From the NCBI GenBank assembly GCA_000381585.1, contig KB906734.1:248001-312000 (forward strand): a stretch of DNA of 64,000 nt, given 5' to 3'. The translations under genes were made by a program, and so were the position numbers. Shown one piece after another: positions 7,970-16,171 of the stretch (the first letter of the stretch is position 1; the number at the start of each line of letters is the position of its first letter). The notes below the pieces were generated by a model that saw only the letters and a program-made list of their open reading frames with translations, was not told the DNA's origin and made no database searches. This stretch comes from Acidobacteriaceae bacterium KBS 83 (GTDB taxonomy: Bacteria > Acidobacteriota > Terriglobia > Terriglobales > Acidobacteriaceae).

Positions 7970-9262
7970 CTACTCGGTTGCAACCAGATCGACGCTGGTG
8001 CCGGTCGGGCGTGAGCCGATGAAGCCGTAGTACATGACGAAGAGGTAACACAACAGCGGCAGGATGAAACAGTGGTGGATGCCGATCTTGTCGGCGATGG
8101 CGCCCTGGATGACGGGAACGATGGCGCCGCCGACGATGGCCATCACGAGGAGTCCGGAAGCCTTTCCGGTAAGCGGCCCCATGTGCGCCGTCCCCAGGGT
8201 GAAGATGCTCGGGAACATGATGGAGTTGAAGAGGCCCACCAAAAGGATCGACACCATGGCAACGTGGCCGTTGGTCAGCATGGATGTCACTACCAGGAGG
8301 CTGGTGACGATGGCGCATATGCCGACAGCGCGTCCGGTAGGAACACGCCGCAGAGCTCCAACACCGATGAAGCGACCGACCATCGCGCCGCCCCAATAGA
8401 AGGCAACGAGTTTGCTGGCAGTGGCTGCCGGGATTGCGCCGAGATCCTGGCTTCCCATGTAGTTGATGAGGAAGCTGCCGATGGCCACTTCGGCACCAAC
8501 GTAAGTGAAGATAGCGATGGCGCCCAGCCAGACGTGGTGATGCTCCCAGATAGAGCCGAGCGGATTCTCGGCGCTCCCGGTGGTGCGGAACTCCTGCGTC
8601 GTCTGGAGGCGTGGTAAATGCACCATTGCGATAGCGATGGCGAGAAGGACGAGCGCGATTCCAATGCCTGCGTAGGGCATCTTGACTGACGCCGCCTGCT
8701 GCTGTCGCGTCATGTGGGCAAGCTCAGCGGCACCGCCGAGGATCAACGCGCTTCCGAAATAGGGGGCGATCGTCGTTCCGAGGGAGTTAAACGCCTGGGT
8801 CAGGTTCAAACGGCTCGAGGCAGTGCGCGCCGGACCGAGAACTGTGACGTATGGATTGGCCGCAACCTGCAGGGCGGTCACGCCGGCAGCGAGGATGATC
8901 TGCGCTGCGAGAAAAAATGGATACGATGGCACGCTGGCAGCCGGAAGGAAGAGGAAAACTCCGAACGCCATGACGGCGAGACCCACGACCATGGTGCGTT
9001 TGTAGCCGATAGCCTCGATCAACTTCGCGGAAGGGATCGAGAATACGAAGTAGCTGCCGAAGAAGGCGAGCTGTACGAACATTGCCTGCGCGTAATTCAG
9101 ATCGAAGATTTGCTTCAGGTGGGGGATAAGCGAATCGTTCAGCGCGGTGAGAAAGCCCCACATGAAGAAGAGCGTTGTAACGATCGTGAGCGCCCGGCCG
9201 TAATGCGCGCTGCCGCTCTCTGAAACAGAAACCGTTTGTCCTGAAGCGCCGCTAATTGCCAT
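7970..9262 (-). CDS. Sugar MFS transporter, FucP/GluP type
   Basis: A 430-residue, 12-segment major facilitator transporter of the fucose/glucose-galactose:H+ symporter group (FHS family). Diagnostic stretches are TTLFFMWGFLTALND in TM1, GSYFVFSIPSAKLIE in TM2 and a conserved AAGVTALQVAANPYV segment in TM4, all typical of FucP-like proteins. It imports a monosaccharide with protons. It is the distal gene of the row LacI-MFS-SDR-this gene, 75 bases after the dehydrogenase, and ends at the shared terminator. The start ATG has AGAGAGG just upstream. The sugar cannot be told; fucose, galactose and glucose are all possible. Confidence 0.85.
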   Translation of the reverse strand: MAISGASGQTVSVSESGSAHYGRALTIVTTLFFMWGFLTALNDSLIPHLKQIFDLNYAQAMFVQLAFFGSYFVFSIPSAKLIEAIGYKRTMVVGLAVMAFGVFLFLPAASVPSYPFFLAAQIILAAGVTALQVAANPYVTVLGPARTASSRLNLTQAFNSLGTTIAPYFGSALILGGAAELAHMTRQQQAASVKMPYAGIGIALVLLAIAIAMVHLPRLQTTQEFRTTGSAENPLGSIWEHHHVWLGAIAIFTYVGAEVAIGSFLINYMGSQDLGAIPAATASKLVAFYWGGAMVGRFIGVGALRRVPTGRAVGICAIVTSLLVVTSMLTNGHVAMVSILLVGLFNSIMFPSIFTLGTAHMGPLTGKASGLLVMAIVGGAIVPVIQGAIADKIGIHHCFILPLLCYLFVMYYGFIGSRPTGTSVDLVATE

Positions 9263-9337
9263 TCAACCTCTCTCGAACCTCGTGAGGACACTAACATAAA
9301 CAGCCGCGCGCGGGGTCTGCTGCGCGGGCTTCAACGA

Positions 9338-10108
9338 TTACTGCTCGTGATAACTCCGCATGAGGCCGCCATCGATGACATAAGTGGATCCCGTGACATA
9401 TGCGGCTTCATCCGAGGCGAGGAAAACGGCCAGCCCGGCGACGTCCTCCACGGTTCCCATGCGGCCGAGCGGAACGTTTTCGAGAAGCGCGTCGAGCTCA
9501 GCCTTGTTATTGAGCAGGCTCGCGTTCATCGGCGTGCTGATGGCCCCGGGTGCGATGTTGTTGAAGGTGATGTTCTTCGGCCCGAGCTCGACCGCGAGAT
9601 TGCGCATCAACATGCGGATGCCGCCCTTGCTGGCACAGTAGGTCGAAAGTCCGGGAAAGGCCATGTCCTCGTGTACCGAGGAGATATTGATGACGCGGCC
9701 GGGTTTGCCGGCAGCCAGCAGCTTCTGGACGAAATACTGGGTGAGGAAGAACGGGCCCCTCAGGTTGACGCCGAGCACCTTGTCATAATCGGCCTCGGTG
9801 ACCTCCCAGAAATCCGCCTCCTTCTCCATGCCGGCGTTGTTCACCAGGACGTCGCAGCCACCCCAGGTCTGCCATGCCACGTCGATCAGTTTTCGGGTGT
9901 CATCCATCTTCGTGACATCGGCCTTACAGATGACGCCCTCGCCGCCCGCCTTCCGGATCGTGTCGAGCGTCTGGTCTGCGCCGTCGGCATCGCCGATGTA
10001 ATTGATGACCACGCGAGCACCTTCCTGCGCGAACCGTGCAGCGATGCCTTGCCCGATCCCGGAGCTTGATCCGGTCACCACTGCGATGCGCTCTTTCAGA
10101 CGCGCCAT
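9338..10108 (-). CDS. SDR-family sugar dehydrogenase, glucose 1-dehydrogenase-like
   Basis: A 256-residue classical short-chain dehydrogenase. The cofactor motif TGSSSGIGQG is at residues 11-20, NNAG near 89 and the catalytic Ser plus YCASKGG around 143-160; the C-terminal VTGSTYVIDGG is that of glucose 1-dehydrogenases. These oxidise an aldose at C1 with NAD(P)+ to a lactone. The start is the ATG at 10108, chosen because AGGAGGG lies 5 bases upstream; a GTG two codons earlier would overlap that site. It sits between two transporters downstream of a LacI gene, so it probably handles the imported sugar. No lactonase or dehydratase is adjacent, so the rest of any oxidative pathway must be elsewhere. 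Confidence 0.85.
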   Translation of the reverse strand: MARLKERIAVVTGSSSGIGQGIAARFAQEGARVVINYIGDADGADQTLDTIRKAGGEGVICKADVTKMDDTRKLIDVAWQTWGGCDVLVNNAGMEKEADFWEVTEADYDKVLGVNLRGPFFLTQYFVQKLLAAGKPGRVINISSVHEDMAFPGLSTYCASKGGIRMLMRNLAVELGPKNITFNNIAPGAISTPMNASLLNNKAELDALLENVPLGRMGTVEDVAGLAVFLASDEAAYVTGSTYVIDGGLMRSYHEQ

Positions 10109-10197
10109 GCACACCCTCCTTTGCGATGTTGGGATGGCGCGGCAGTCGCGCCGGAAGCAGACTCATTGATTACGATGCACGCGTCTGGCGATAGAGA

Positions 10198-11433
10198 TTA
10201 AAGGATCGGCAGGATGGTCGATCGCGGCGGCGGAACGGGCTGATCGGCCGGCGAACGAAAGATGGTGCGGAAGAGATCCGTGCCACCGCCCGGCCAGCGC
10301 ATCATGACGAGCATAACGCCCAGAGCAAACAGTGGCACCAGCAGTCCGGTGTGAAGCGAGCCGGTGCGCTCGGCGAGCTGGCCTGTGGCCCAGGGCAAGG
10401 TGGCACTGCCCAGCCCGGCGATGGCGAACATCCAGCGGGTTTGCGCAGGATCGCTGGTGAGCGCCATGAAGATGGAGACGCAGATAGGAAAGACGGGAGC
10501 CATGCTGAAGCCGGCCAGTGCCGCAGATAGCATGACAGCCGGCAGGGAGCGCAGCGTGAGCAGCAGAGCCACGCCGACGAAGGCGCAGATGAGAGCGACC
10601 GCGAGAAGCAGCTCCTCGCGAACGCGCAGGAGCACGGCAGGCGCAACGGCCCGGCCGATGAGCAAGAAGATCCAGAAGCAAGAAGCCGCAAGGGGAGGCG
10701 CCGCAGAGATCTGGAAGTGGAGCCGGTGGACATACGTGAGCACCCAGCCACCCAGCGCGGCCTCCGTTCCGCAATAGAGCAGCCCGAAGATCGCGAAAAA
10801 CCCCACGACGCCTCTCGATCTCTGCGGGGTAGCTGCCGACGCCGACGAGCTCTCCTGTGGCCCGGAGGTTCGCTGATCGCTTAAAAGCAGCGCCAGAATC
10901 GCGCTCAAGGCTCCGGCGGCCGCAAAGCACCAGAAGAGACCACCAACACCTGCGTGATGAATGACGAACTGGACGGTGAAGGGGGATACGGCAGCGCCCG
11001 CACTCCAGGAAAAGTTCAGTAGCGTCAGCATGGCGGCGCGTCGTTCGCGGTAGCGGTCCCCGGTGAGCACGCTGTTTGCCGTCATCGCCAATCCCAGACC
11101 CGTGCCGAAGATGAGGAAGAGGACGAAAAGCGCGTGACCACCGCAAAGAGCGAGACCAGCCATGCTGATACCGATCATCGCCATGGCTGCGGCGAGAGTG
11201 CGATGGAACGGCGGGCGCACCAGGAGCGCGCCGATAGCAGAGCCCGCAAAGACTGCAAGCAATAACCTGCCGGAGCTCGCGTCGTCCAGACGCCACAGGG
11301 CCGCCAGCGCCGGAAGACCGCTGCCGAGGAGCGTGAGACCGATGCCGGTGATCAGCTCGATGGCCTGGATTCCAAGAATCGGCCCTAAAGCATAGCGAGG
11401 CGCGGATCGATTTGGGGTCAGGCTGGGGTCCAC
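10198..11433 (-). CDS. MFS transporter
   Basis: A 411-residue membrane protein with about 12 hydrophobic segments and a major-facilitator layout, with short charged loops and a long central loop near residues 185-215. It is unlike the FucP-type transporter further downstream, so the locus holds two different MFS carriers. Some related proteins of this size are sugar exporters or importers; direction and substrate are not readable. The GTG start at 11433 lies inside the end of the LacI gene (16-base overlap), which makes translational coupling with the regulator likely. Confidence 0.75.
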   Translation of the reverse strand: MDPSLTPNRSAPRYALGPILGIQAIELITGIGLTLLGSGLPALAALWRLDDASSGRLLLAVFAGSAIGALLVRPPFHRTLAAAMAMIGISMAGLALCGGHALFVLFLIFGTGLGLAMTANSVLTGDRYRERRAAMLTLLNFSWSAGAAVSPFTVQFVIHHAGVGGLFWCFAAAGALSAILALLLSDQRTSGPQESSSASAATPQRSRGVVGFFAIFGLLYCGTEAALGGWVLTYVHRLHFQISAAPPLAASCFWIFLLIGRAVAPAVLLRVREELLLAVALICAFVGVALLLTLRSLPAVMLSAALAGFSMAPVFPICVSIFMALTSDPAQTRWMFAIAGLGSATLPWATGQLAERTGSLHTGLLVPLFALGVMLVMMRWPGGGTDLFRTIFRSPADQPVPPPRSTILPIL

Positions 11434-12464
11434 GATGCTTCTCGTGTCGATTCGCGCGCCATGAGGGCGGGCTCCACAGCAACCTGTTCACCATACTCCT
11501 GCTGATTCCGGATCCGGCTGAGGACGATGCGGGCGGCCATCCGTCCCATGTCCTCCAGCGGCTGACGGATGGTGGTCAGGCTGGGCGTGATGAAGGCGGC
11601 TGCGCGGATATCATCAAAGCCCATGACGGAGACATCTTCGGGCACGCGGAGCTGCGCGTCGCGCAGTGCGCGAATCGCACCGATCGCCGCCACGTCATTG
11701 AAGGAGAAGAGGGCGCTGAAGCGCTTGCCGGCAGCAAGCAACTGCTCCACAACGGGGTAGCCGAGCTCCGGCGAGGTGAGATCGCGGTCCAGCTGCACTA
11801 CAAGCGAACGATCGATGCTCAGCCCCAGTTTCTTCGCGGCGTTTTCGATGCTGCGCCAGCGGTCCTCGGAATCGGAACTGAAGGGCTGCCCGCGCATGAA
11901 GGCGATCGAGCGATGGCCAAGCTTGTACAAGTGACCTAGCGCCAGCTCCGCTGCCTTGCCCTGGTCGAGCATCACGTTTGTGACACCTTCGATGTGACGA
12001 TGCGCGGCAACCGCGACGGCCGGCACCGGATAGTTATGCTGGATGGCGGTATCGACGAAGATCAGCCCCTCAGCGCCGCGACCCACCAGCAGGCGCGCAT
12101 ACTGCTCCACCAGTTCGGGCTTATGCCGATGATGCGCGGTGAAGTAAAAGTAGCCCTCCTGAACCAACTGATCGCCGACGCCGCTCAGGACCTGGGTATG
12201 ATAGCCCTCGCCGAGCTCGGGCACGAGAATGCCGATAGTGTGGGTCCGCCGGTTGCGCAGCGAGCGGGCAAGCAGGCTGGGCTGATAGTTGAGTTTTGTC
12301 GCAGCGGCCTTGATGCGGTCGCGTGTCGCCTGCGGAATCGATCGGCCTGGCACGTCGTTGAGTACTACAGAAATAGTTGCTGGACTTAGCCCGAGGTGCT
12401 CGGCCAGCGTCTTCAGGCTTGCCGGTTTTTCTCCATGCAACTTCTGTTGGTTCTTGCGCGCCAT
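11418..12464 (-). CDS. LacI-family transcriptional regulator
   Basis: A 348-residue regulator with an N-terminal LacI helix-turn-helix (about residues 14-37, LKTLAEHLGLSPATISVVLN), a hinge helix near 60-72 and a periplasmic-binding-protein-like effector domain after it (HTIGILVPELGEGYH onward). LacI proteins bind operators with a central CG and are usually released or engaged by a sugar. It heads a row with two MFS carriers and a dehydrogenase and faces a divergent GH5 glucanase across 198 bases, so autoregulation and control of the glucanase are likely. GGAG lies 5 bases before the ATG. The ligand is unknown; see the CAAACGAT element reported near the glycosidase genes. Confidence 0.88.
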   Translation of the reverse strand: MARKNQQKLHGEKPASLKTLAEHLGLSPATISVVLNDVPGRSIPQATRDRIKAAATKLNYQPSLLARSLRNRRTHTIGILVPELGEGYHTQVLSGVGDQLVQEGYFYFTAHHRHKPELVEQYARLLVGRGAEGLIFVDTAIQHNYPVPAVAVAAHRHIEGVTNVMLDQGKAAELALGHLYKLGHRSIAFMRGQPFSSDSEDRWRSIENAAKKLGLSIDRSLVVQLDRDLTSPELGYPVVEQLLAAGKRFSALFSFNDVAAIGAIRALRDAQLRVPEDVSVMGFDDIRAAAFITPSLTTIRQPLEDMGRMAARIVLSRIRNQQEYGEQVAVEPALMARESTREASWTPA

Positions 12465-12514
12465 TTGTCTCCGCGATGGTGGTGTGCGTGAAGGTGATAG
12501 TAGCCCTGCGAGAG

Positions 12515-12605
12515 CGTTTCGCGCATCCGGAAACTTTGCCTTTTCAGGCGGAATCGAAACGGATCGCCCGAATAATACCGGATCAGGCCCCGAGATTATC
12601 GTTTG
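12515..12605. promoter_or_regulatory. Candidate LacI operator region between LacI and GH5 genes
   Basis: The divergent spacer 12465-12662 holds an inverted pair CGTTTCG (12515-12521) and CGAAACG (12555-12561), typical of LacI half-sites, and ATCGTTTG at 12598-12605, which matches the core of sites upstream of the GH1 and GH3 genes. A TAGAAT box at 12609-12614 could be the -10 of the GH5 promoter. Function is inferred. Confidence 0.4.
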
Positions 12606-12662
12606 TTTTAGAATGACGCGGCATCCCGGCGTGAGTCGGTGATTGCACCCGGAGGCTATGTG

Positions 12663-13946
12663 ATGCGTTTTCTGCTGCTTTGCGTAATTGCCCTATGGAC
12701 GGCGGCGCCCTGGAATTCGCTCAAGGCCGAGCCTCTCCAATCCGGCTTTGTTCACACGCAAGGAAGCGATCTGGTGGATGGCGCCGGCCGGCCGCTGCTG
12801 CTGCGCGGCACCAACCTTGGCAACTGGCTGGAGCCGGAAGGCTATATGTTTCACTTCGGAGACAATGGGCCGACGTCGCCGCGCGAGATCGAAGACTATT
12901 TCGATGAGCTGATCGGACCGCAGCAGGCGAAGACATTCTGGCATCAGTACCGGGACGTTTACATCACGAAGGCAGATATTGACCTGCTGCAATCGACGGG
13001 CATGAACTCGGTGCGTGTGCCGATTCATTACAAATTCTTTACTCCCGGGAATGACGAAGGGCTCGACCTCCTCGACCGAGTCGTGTCCTGGGCCAAGGCT
13101 GACGGCATGTACGTTGTCATCGATATGCACATGGCGCCCGGCGGGCAGACCGGCACCAACATCGACGACAGTTATGGATACCCGTGGCTGTACGATTCAC
13201 CTGCCGACCAGCAGGAGTTGATCGCGATATGGAAGCGCATCGCCGATCATTACCATGACGAGCCGACGGTGCTGGGATACGACCTGCTCAATGAGCCGAT
13301 CCCGCACTATCCGCAGTTACAGAAGTACAACAGCCAGCTTGAGCCGCTTTATAAGCGCATTGCAGCGGCGATTCGCCAGGTGGATACGCACCACGTGCTG
13401 ATACTGGGTGGAGCACGGTGGGACACCGACTTCAGCGTCTTCGGGCCTCCGTTCGATAAGAACGTGATGTACCAACTCCACTTGTATCAGTTCAATACTC
13501 CGTGGAACCCTACGACCGCAGCTAAGACAGAGCAGTCGCTGGCGCGATACACATCGTTCCGCGACAAGTATCATGTGCCGATCTGGCTGGGCGAATCGGG
13601 CGAGAACGATGATGCCTGGGTGCGCGGCTTCCGCGAGATGCTGGAAAAGGACAAGATCGGCTGGTGCTTCTGGCCGTACAAGAAGGTGGATGCAACATCC
13701 TCGATCGTCTCGATTGCGAAGCCGGACCACTGGGATGAGATTGTGAAGTATTCGAGCGAGCGGCGCGGGGTCGGCAACACGGAAAAGCAGCTTGCGATGC
13801 GGCCGTCGCCCGAGATTGCAGCTGCCGCCCTGAACCAGCTACTGGAGAATGCGAAGCTGGCGAAGTGCCGCGTCAACACCGGTTATATCGACGCGCTGGG
13901 GCTGACAGTGCCGGCCGGCGGAGTGCCGATTCGCAAAGCAGAGTAG
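12663..13946 (+). CDS. Secreted glycoside hydrolase family 5 glucanase
   Basis: A 427-residue exported enzyme with a signal peptide (cut near residue 22, after LKA). GH5 hallmarks are the RGTNLGNWLEPEG opening, NSVRVPIHYK, YVVIDMHMAPGGQ, the acid/base Glu211 in LLNEP and the nucleophile Glu311 in WLGESG. This is the exo-1,3-beta-glucanase/cellulase-like part of the family, so a beta-glucan or gluco-oligosaccharide is the probable substrate. The start ATG has GGAGG 7 bases upstream; an earlier GTG at 12639 lacks a ribosome site. It is divergent from the LacI gene, and may be under its control. It ends 5 bases from a convergent gene without a visible terminator. Confidence 0.88.
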   Translation: MRFLLLCVIALWTAAPWNSLKAEPLQSGFVHTQGSDLVDGAGRPLLLRGTNLGNWLEPEGYMFHFGDNGPTSPREIEDYFDELIGPQQAKTFWHQYRDVYITKADIDLLQSTGMNSVRVPIHYKFFTPGNDEGLDLLDRVVSWAKADGMYVVIDMHMAPGGQTGTNIDDSYGYPWLYDSPADQQELIAIWKRIADHYHDEPTVLGYDLLNEPIPHYPQLQKYNSQLEPLYKRIAAAIRQVDTHHVLILGGARWDTDFSVFGPPFDKNVMYQLHLYQFNTPWNPTTAAKTEQSLARYTSFRDKYHVPIWLGESGENDDAWVRGFREMLEKDKIGWCFWPYKKVDATSSIVSIAKPDHWDEIVKYSSERRGVGNTEKQLAMRPSPEIAAAALNQLLENAKLAKCRVNTGYIDALGLTVPAGGVPIRKAE

Positions 13947-13950
13947 GCAT

Positions 13951-14427
13951 TTACATATAGATAAGGCGGACTTCCGTGGTCGTTGTTGGGCATGTTACCG
14001 GAATGGTGGCTTTTTCGATCGGCGGCGCAGCCAGCAGAACGCGAAGGTTGTTGGCGAAGCCGAAACCCTCCTTGGGAACCAGGAACACATTCCGATCCAG
14101 CTTGTCGTTTTTATTCTCGTCGTGCAGGACGGCCACTCCGTACTTGCCCGCGGGGAGATGATCAAAGCGGGCCGTCGCGTGGTCACCTTCGATGGGAAAG
14201 GTGGCGTGGCGAAAAGACTTGTCCACTTTCTCCGGCCAGCCGAAATGGGATGTGAAGAGCTCCGCGCCGAGAACGCCCTCGGCGTTGCGGAACCCGGTCA
14301 CATGAATGATGAGTGAGCAGTTGCCTTCAGCGGGGTCCGGTGATGTCTTTACCGGCGCGGGTGGTACAGAAAGCACACAAAGCAGCGCCGGGAACGCCAG
14401 CAGCGCCCGGCGCGGGCTGATCGTCAT
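13951..14427 (-). CDS. DUF2141-family secreted protein
   Basis: A 158-residue protein with a signal peptide (hydrophobic residues 9-24) and the DUF2141 core: LIIHVTGFRNAEGVLG at the start of the mature part, LPAGKYGVAVLHDENKN in the middle, and EGFGFANN near residue 119. The family is a beta-sandwich of unknown activity found in many Gram-negative exported proteins. Two Cys (residues 37 and 145) could pair in the periplasm. The gene follows the next one (14443-15258) in the same direction with 15 bases between, suggesting an operon. Confidence 0.8.
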   Translation of the reverse strand: MTISPRRALLAFPALLCVLSVPPAPVKTSPDPAEGNCSLIIHVTGFRNAEGVLGAELFTSHFGWPEKVDKSFRHATFPIEGDHATARFDHLPAGKYGVAVLHDENKNDKLDRNVFLVPKEGFGFANNLRVLLAAPPIEKATIPVTCPTTTTEVRLIYM

Positions 14428-14442
14428 GCGGAAGGAGTCTCC

Positions 14443-15258
14443 CTATGGATTCGACGGGGACGCATTGGACTGCGACGCCGCTAATGATGACACAGGGGAT
14501 GTGTCTCTGCGTAGGACGCTCTTTAAGGGCCGAATGTTTCCTCCGAAATGAATGGTGGGGCCGACCGACCAGCGAATGTCCCATCTTCCGTCCTTCAGCA
14601 GATCATTGAAGACGTGGAACCAGACGACGTCCGTCTGCATGCGGATTGCGATGTGTTTGGTTGCATTCAGGTCGTAGCCCCCGCCAAAGCCATAAAAGCC
14701 GGTCCAGTCGGTCTTCGTGCCCTGGGGAACAAGTTCTTGCGCGATAGCCGTGGTGACGAGGTCATGCGGGTGCGGCGTCGCGGATTCGTGGACTGCGCCG
14801 AAGGATGGACGGATGAAGAAAGTGACGTGCTGGAACTTGCGGTAGACGAACTGGGGACCTGCCGCAAAGGTCTGAGTCGTGGAGTCCACCGGCACATAGA
14901 CCTGGTAGGTCGGCGGGATGAGGCCAGCCTTGATCAACTGCAAGATCTGCTGACCGAGTTGGAGTTGCAGGTTGGTCGGCAGCAGCTCCGGAGTCAGCTC
15001 GGTGTGACCTGTGGTGAAGGAGTAGTCGAATCCCTCGGCCAGCCACGTCTTCTGGTTCCATCCGGCCTGGAAGTGATATCCGCGAGTCGTGAGGTCCAGC
15101 TTCGGAGCAATAAGGGCTGCGTAGCCGTTGTAGATGTCGTAGCGGCCAACGTACTCCTGCTGGGCATGTGCGCCGCAGACAGCCAGTGAAAGCAAGAAAA
15201 GCATGGAGATCGAGCGGGCGATGCGAGCAGTTTTCATCGCATGGGGGAGTGGGAACAT
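14443..15258 (-). CDS. Predicted outer-membrane beta-barrel protein of unknown function
   Basis: A 271-residue exported protein. A signal peptide ends in CGAHAQ, and the mature part alternates hydrophobic and polar residues in short strands, with many aromatic residues (YVGRYDIYNGYAAL, FYGFGGGYDLN) and a pattern close to small acidobacterial porin-like or OmpW/OmpA-barrel proteins. No catalytic motif is visible. The C-terminal 20 residues are a Ser-rich tail rather than the usual terminal Phe, so barrel membership is not sure. The ATG at 15258 is chosen because AGGAGG lies 11 bases upstream; an internal ATG at 15237 is the alternative. It is followed by the DUF2141 gene. Confidence 0.65.
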   Translation of the reverse strand: MFPLPHAMKTARIARSISMLFLLSLAVCGAHAQQEYVGRYDIYNGYAALIAPKLDLTTRGYHFQAGWNQKTWLAEGFDYSFTTGHTELTPELLPTNLQLQLGQQILQLIKAGLIPPTYQVYVPVDSTTQTFAAGPQFVYRKFQHVTFFIRPSFGAVHESATPHPHDLVTTAIAQELVPQGTKTDWTGFYGFGGGYDLNATKHIAIRMQTDVVWFHVFNDLLKDGRWDIRWSVGPTIHFGGNIRPLKSVLRRDTSPVSSLAASQSNASPSNP

Positions 15259-15364
15259 AGGAACGGGGCCCTCCTGGGATTTCCGCACGCTGCCGGTGTG
15301 AGCCGGGCAGCGTACGCAAGAGCCGAAGAGTAATCATCGACGAGGACGTCTGGCAACCAGATTG

Positions 15365-16171
15365 TTACTGACTGGACAGGAAGTTATGCGAGTTCGATGG
15401 CACTTGTTCGAGCCGGCTGAGAAAGCTCGCGATCTGCTTTAGCACGATCTCCGGCTGCTCGCGATGGGGAGTGTGGCCGGTGTCAGTGAGCCGCACAAGT
15501 TGCGTCTGCGGGGCAAGTGGGCGCAGCGCTTCCATCTGCAGGCTGGTTGCGTATTCGTCATGTTCCCCTTCGATGACGAGCAGAGGGCAGCGTACCGGAG
15601 GCAGGTGGGCTTCGAGCGGCAATGTCAGCAGGCTGTCGGAGTCGCGAATACTGAGCCATGCGGCGAAAACGGCATCCGGATCGCGGTGATGACGCGAAAG
15701 GCGTTCGCGGAAATCCGTCTCCTGCCATGCGCGCTCCGCCATTGCCATCCCGGCGGCAGAGGCGGGCTCCGCGCGGAGGATGGGCGACTCCAGCACCAGG
15801 GCACGCACCTTTTCCGGATGCATCGTGGCATAAATGAGCGCGATTGCAGCGCCCTCGCTGTGTCCCAACAGCACAGGGCATTCGATTGCGAATTGGGTCA
15901 GCAGGGCGGGCAGCACTTCGAGCGATTGTTGTTCGAAATAGCGGCGGCTGCGAGCAACCGGCGGACCCTCGGACTGGCCGTGGCCGAGTCGCGAGTAGAT
16001 CAGGACATCCATGCTGCAACGCTCCGCCAGCCGCTCTGGAAAGTCGCGCCAATGTGAGACGGAGCCGAGCGCCTCGTGCAGCAGGACAATCGTTCCCTGC
16101 GCGTGTGGAGCCGGGATGCGCCGGGTTTCGAGTTGTCGCCCGGCAATGTTCAGGAGGGCGGTGCCGATCAT
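15365..16171 (-). CDS. Alpha/beta-fold hydrolase
   Basis: A 268-residue cytoplasmic hydrolase. The nucleophile elbow is GHSEGA (about residue 101), the oxyanion region is LLHEALGSVSHW, the acid is in IEGEHDEY and the His in DTGHTPHRE. It has no signal peptide. Its ATG overlaps the stop of the acyl-CoA ligase gene by the ATGA pattern, so the two are translationally coupled. The closest known members are esterases and carboxylester or thioester hydrolases; in this setting a short acyl ester or acyl-CoA is a plausible substrate, but that is inferred from neighbours only. Confidence 0.82.
   Translation of the reverse strand: MIGTALLNIAGRQLETRRIPAPHAQGTIVLLHEALGSVSHWRDFPERLAERCSMDVLIYSRLGHGQSEGPPVARSRRYFEQQSLEVLPALLTQFAIECPVLLGHSEGAAIALIYATMHPEKVRALVLESPILRAEPASAAGMAMAERAWQETDFRERLSRHHRDPDAVFAAWLSIRDSDSLLTLPLEAHLPPVRCPLLVIEGEHDEYATSLQMEALRPLAPQTQLVRLTDTGHTPHREQPEIVLKQIASFLSRLEQVPSNSHNFLSSQ

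Noticed and set aside
10163-11494. 443-codon frame overlapping the MFS gene on the same strand
   Set aside because: The product is Arg/Ser/His-rich and out of frame with the clear membrane protein 10198-11433.
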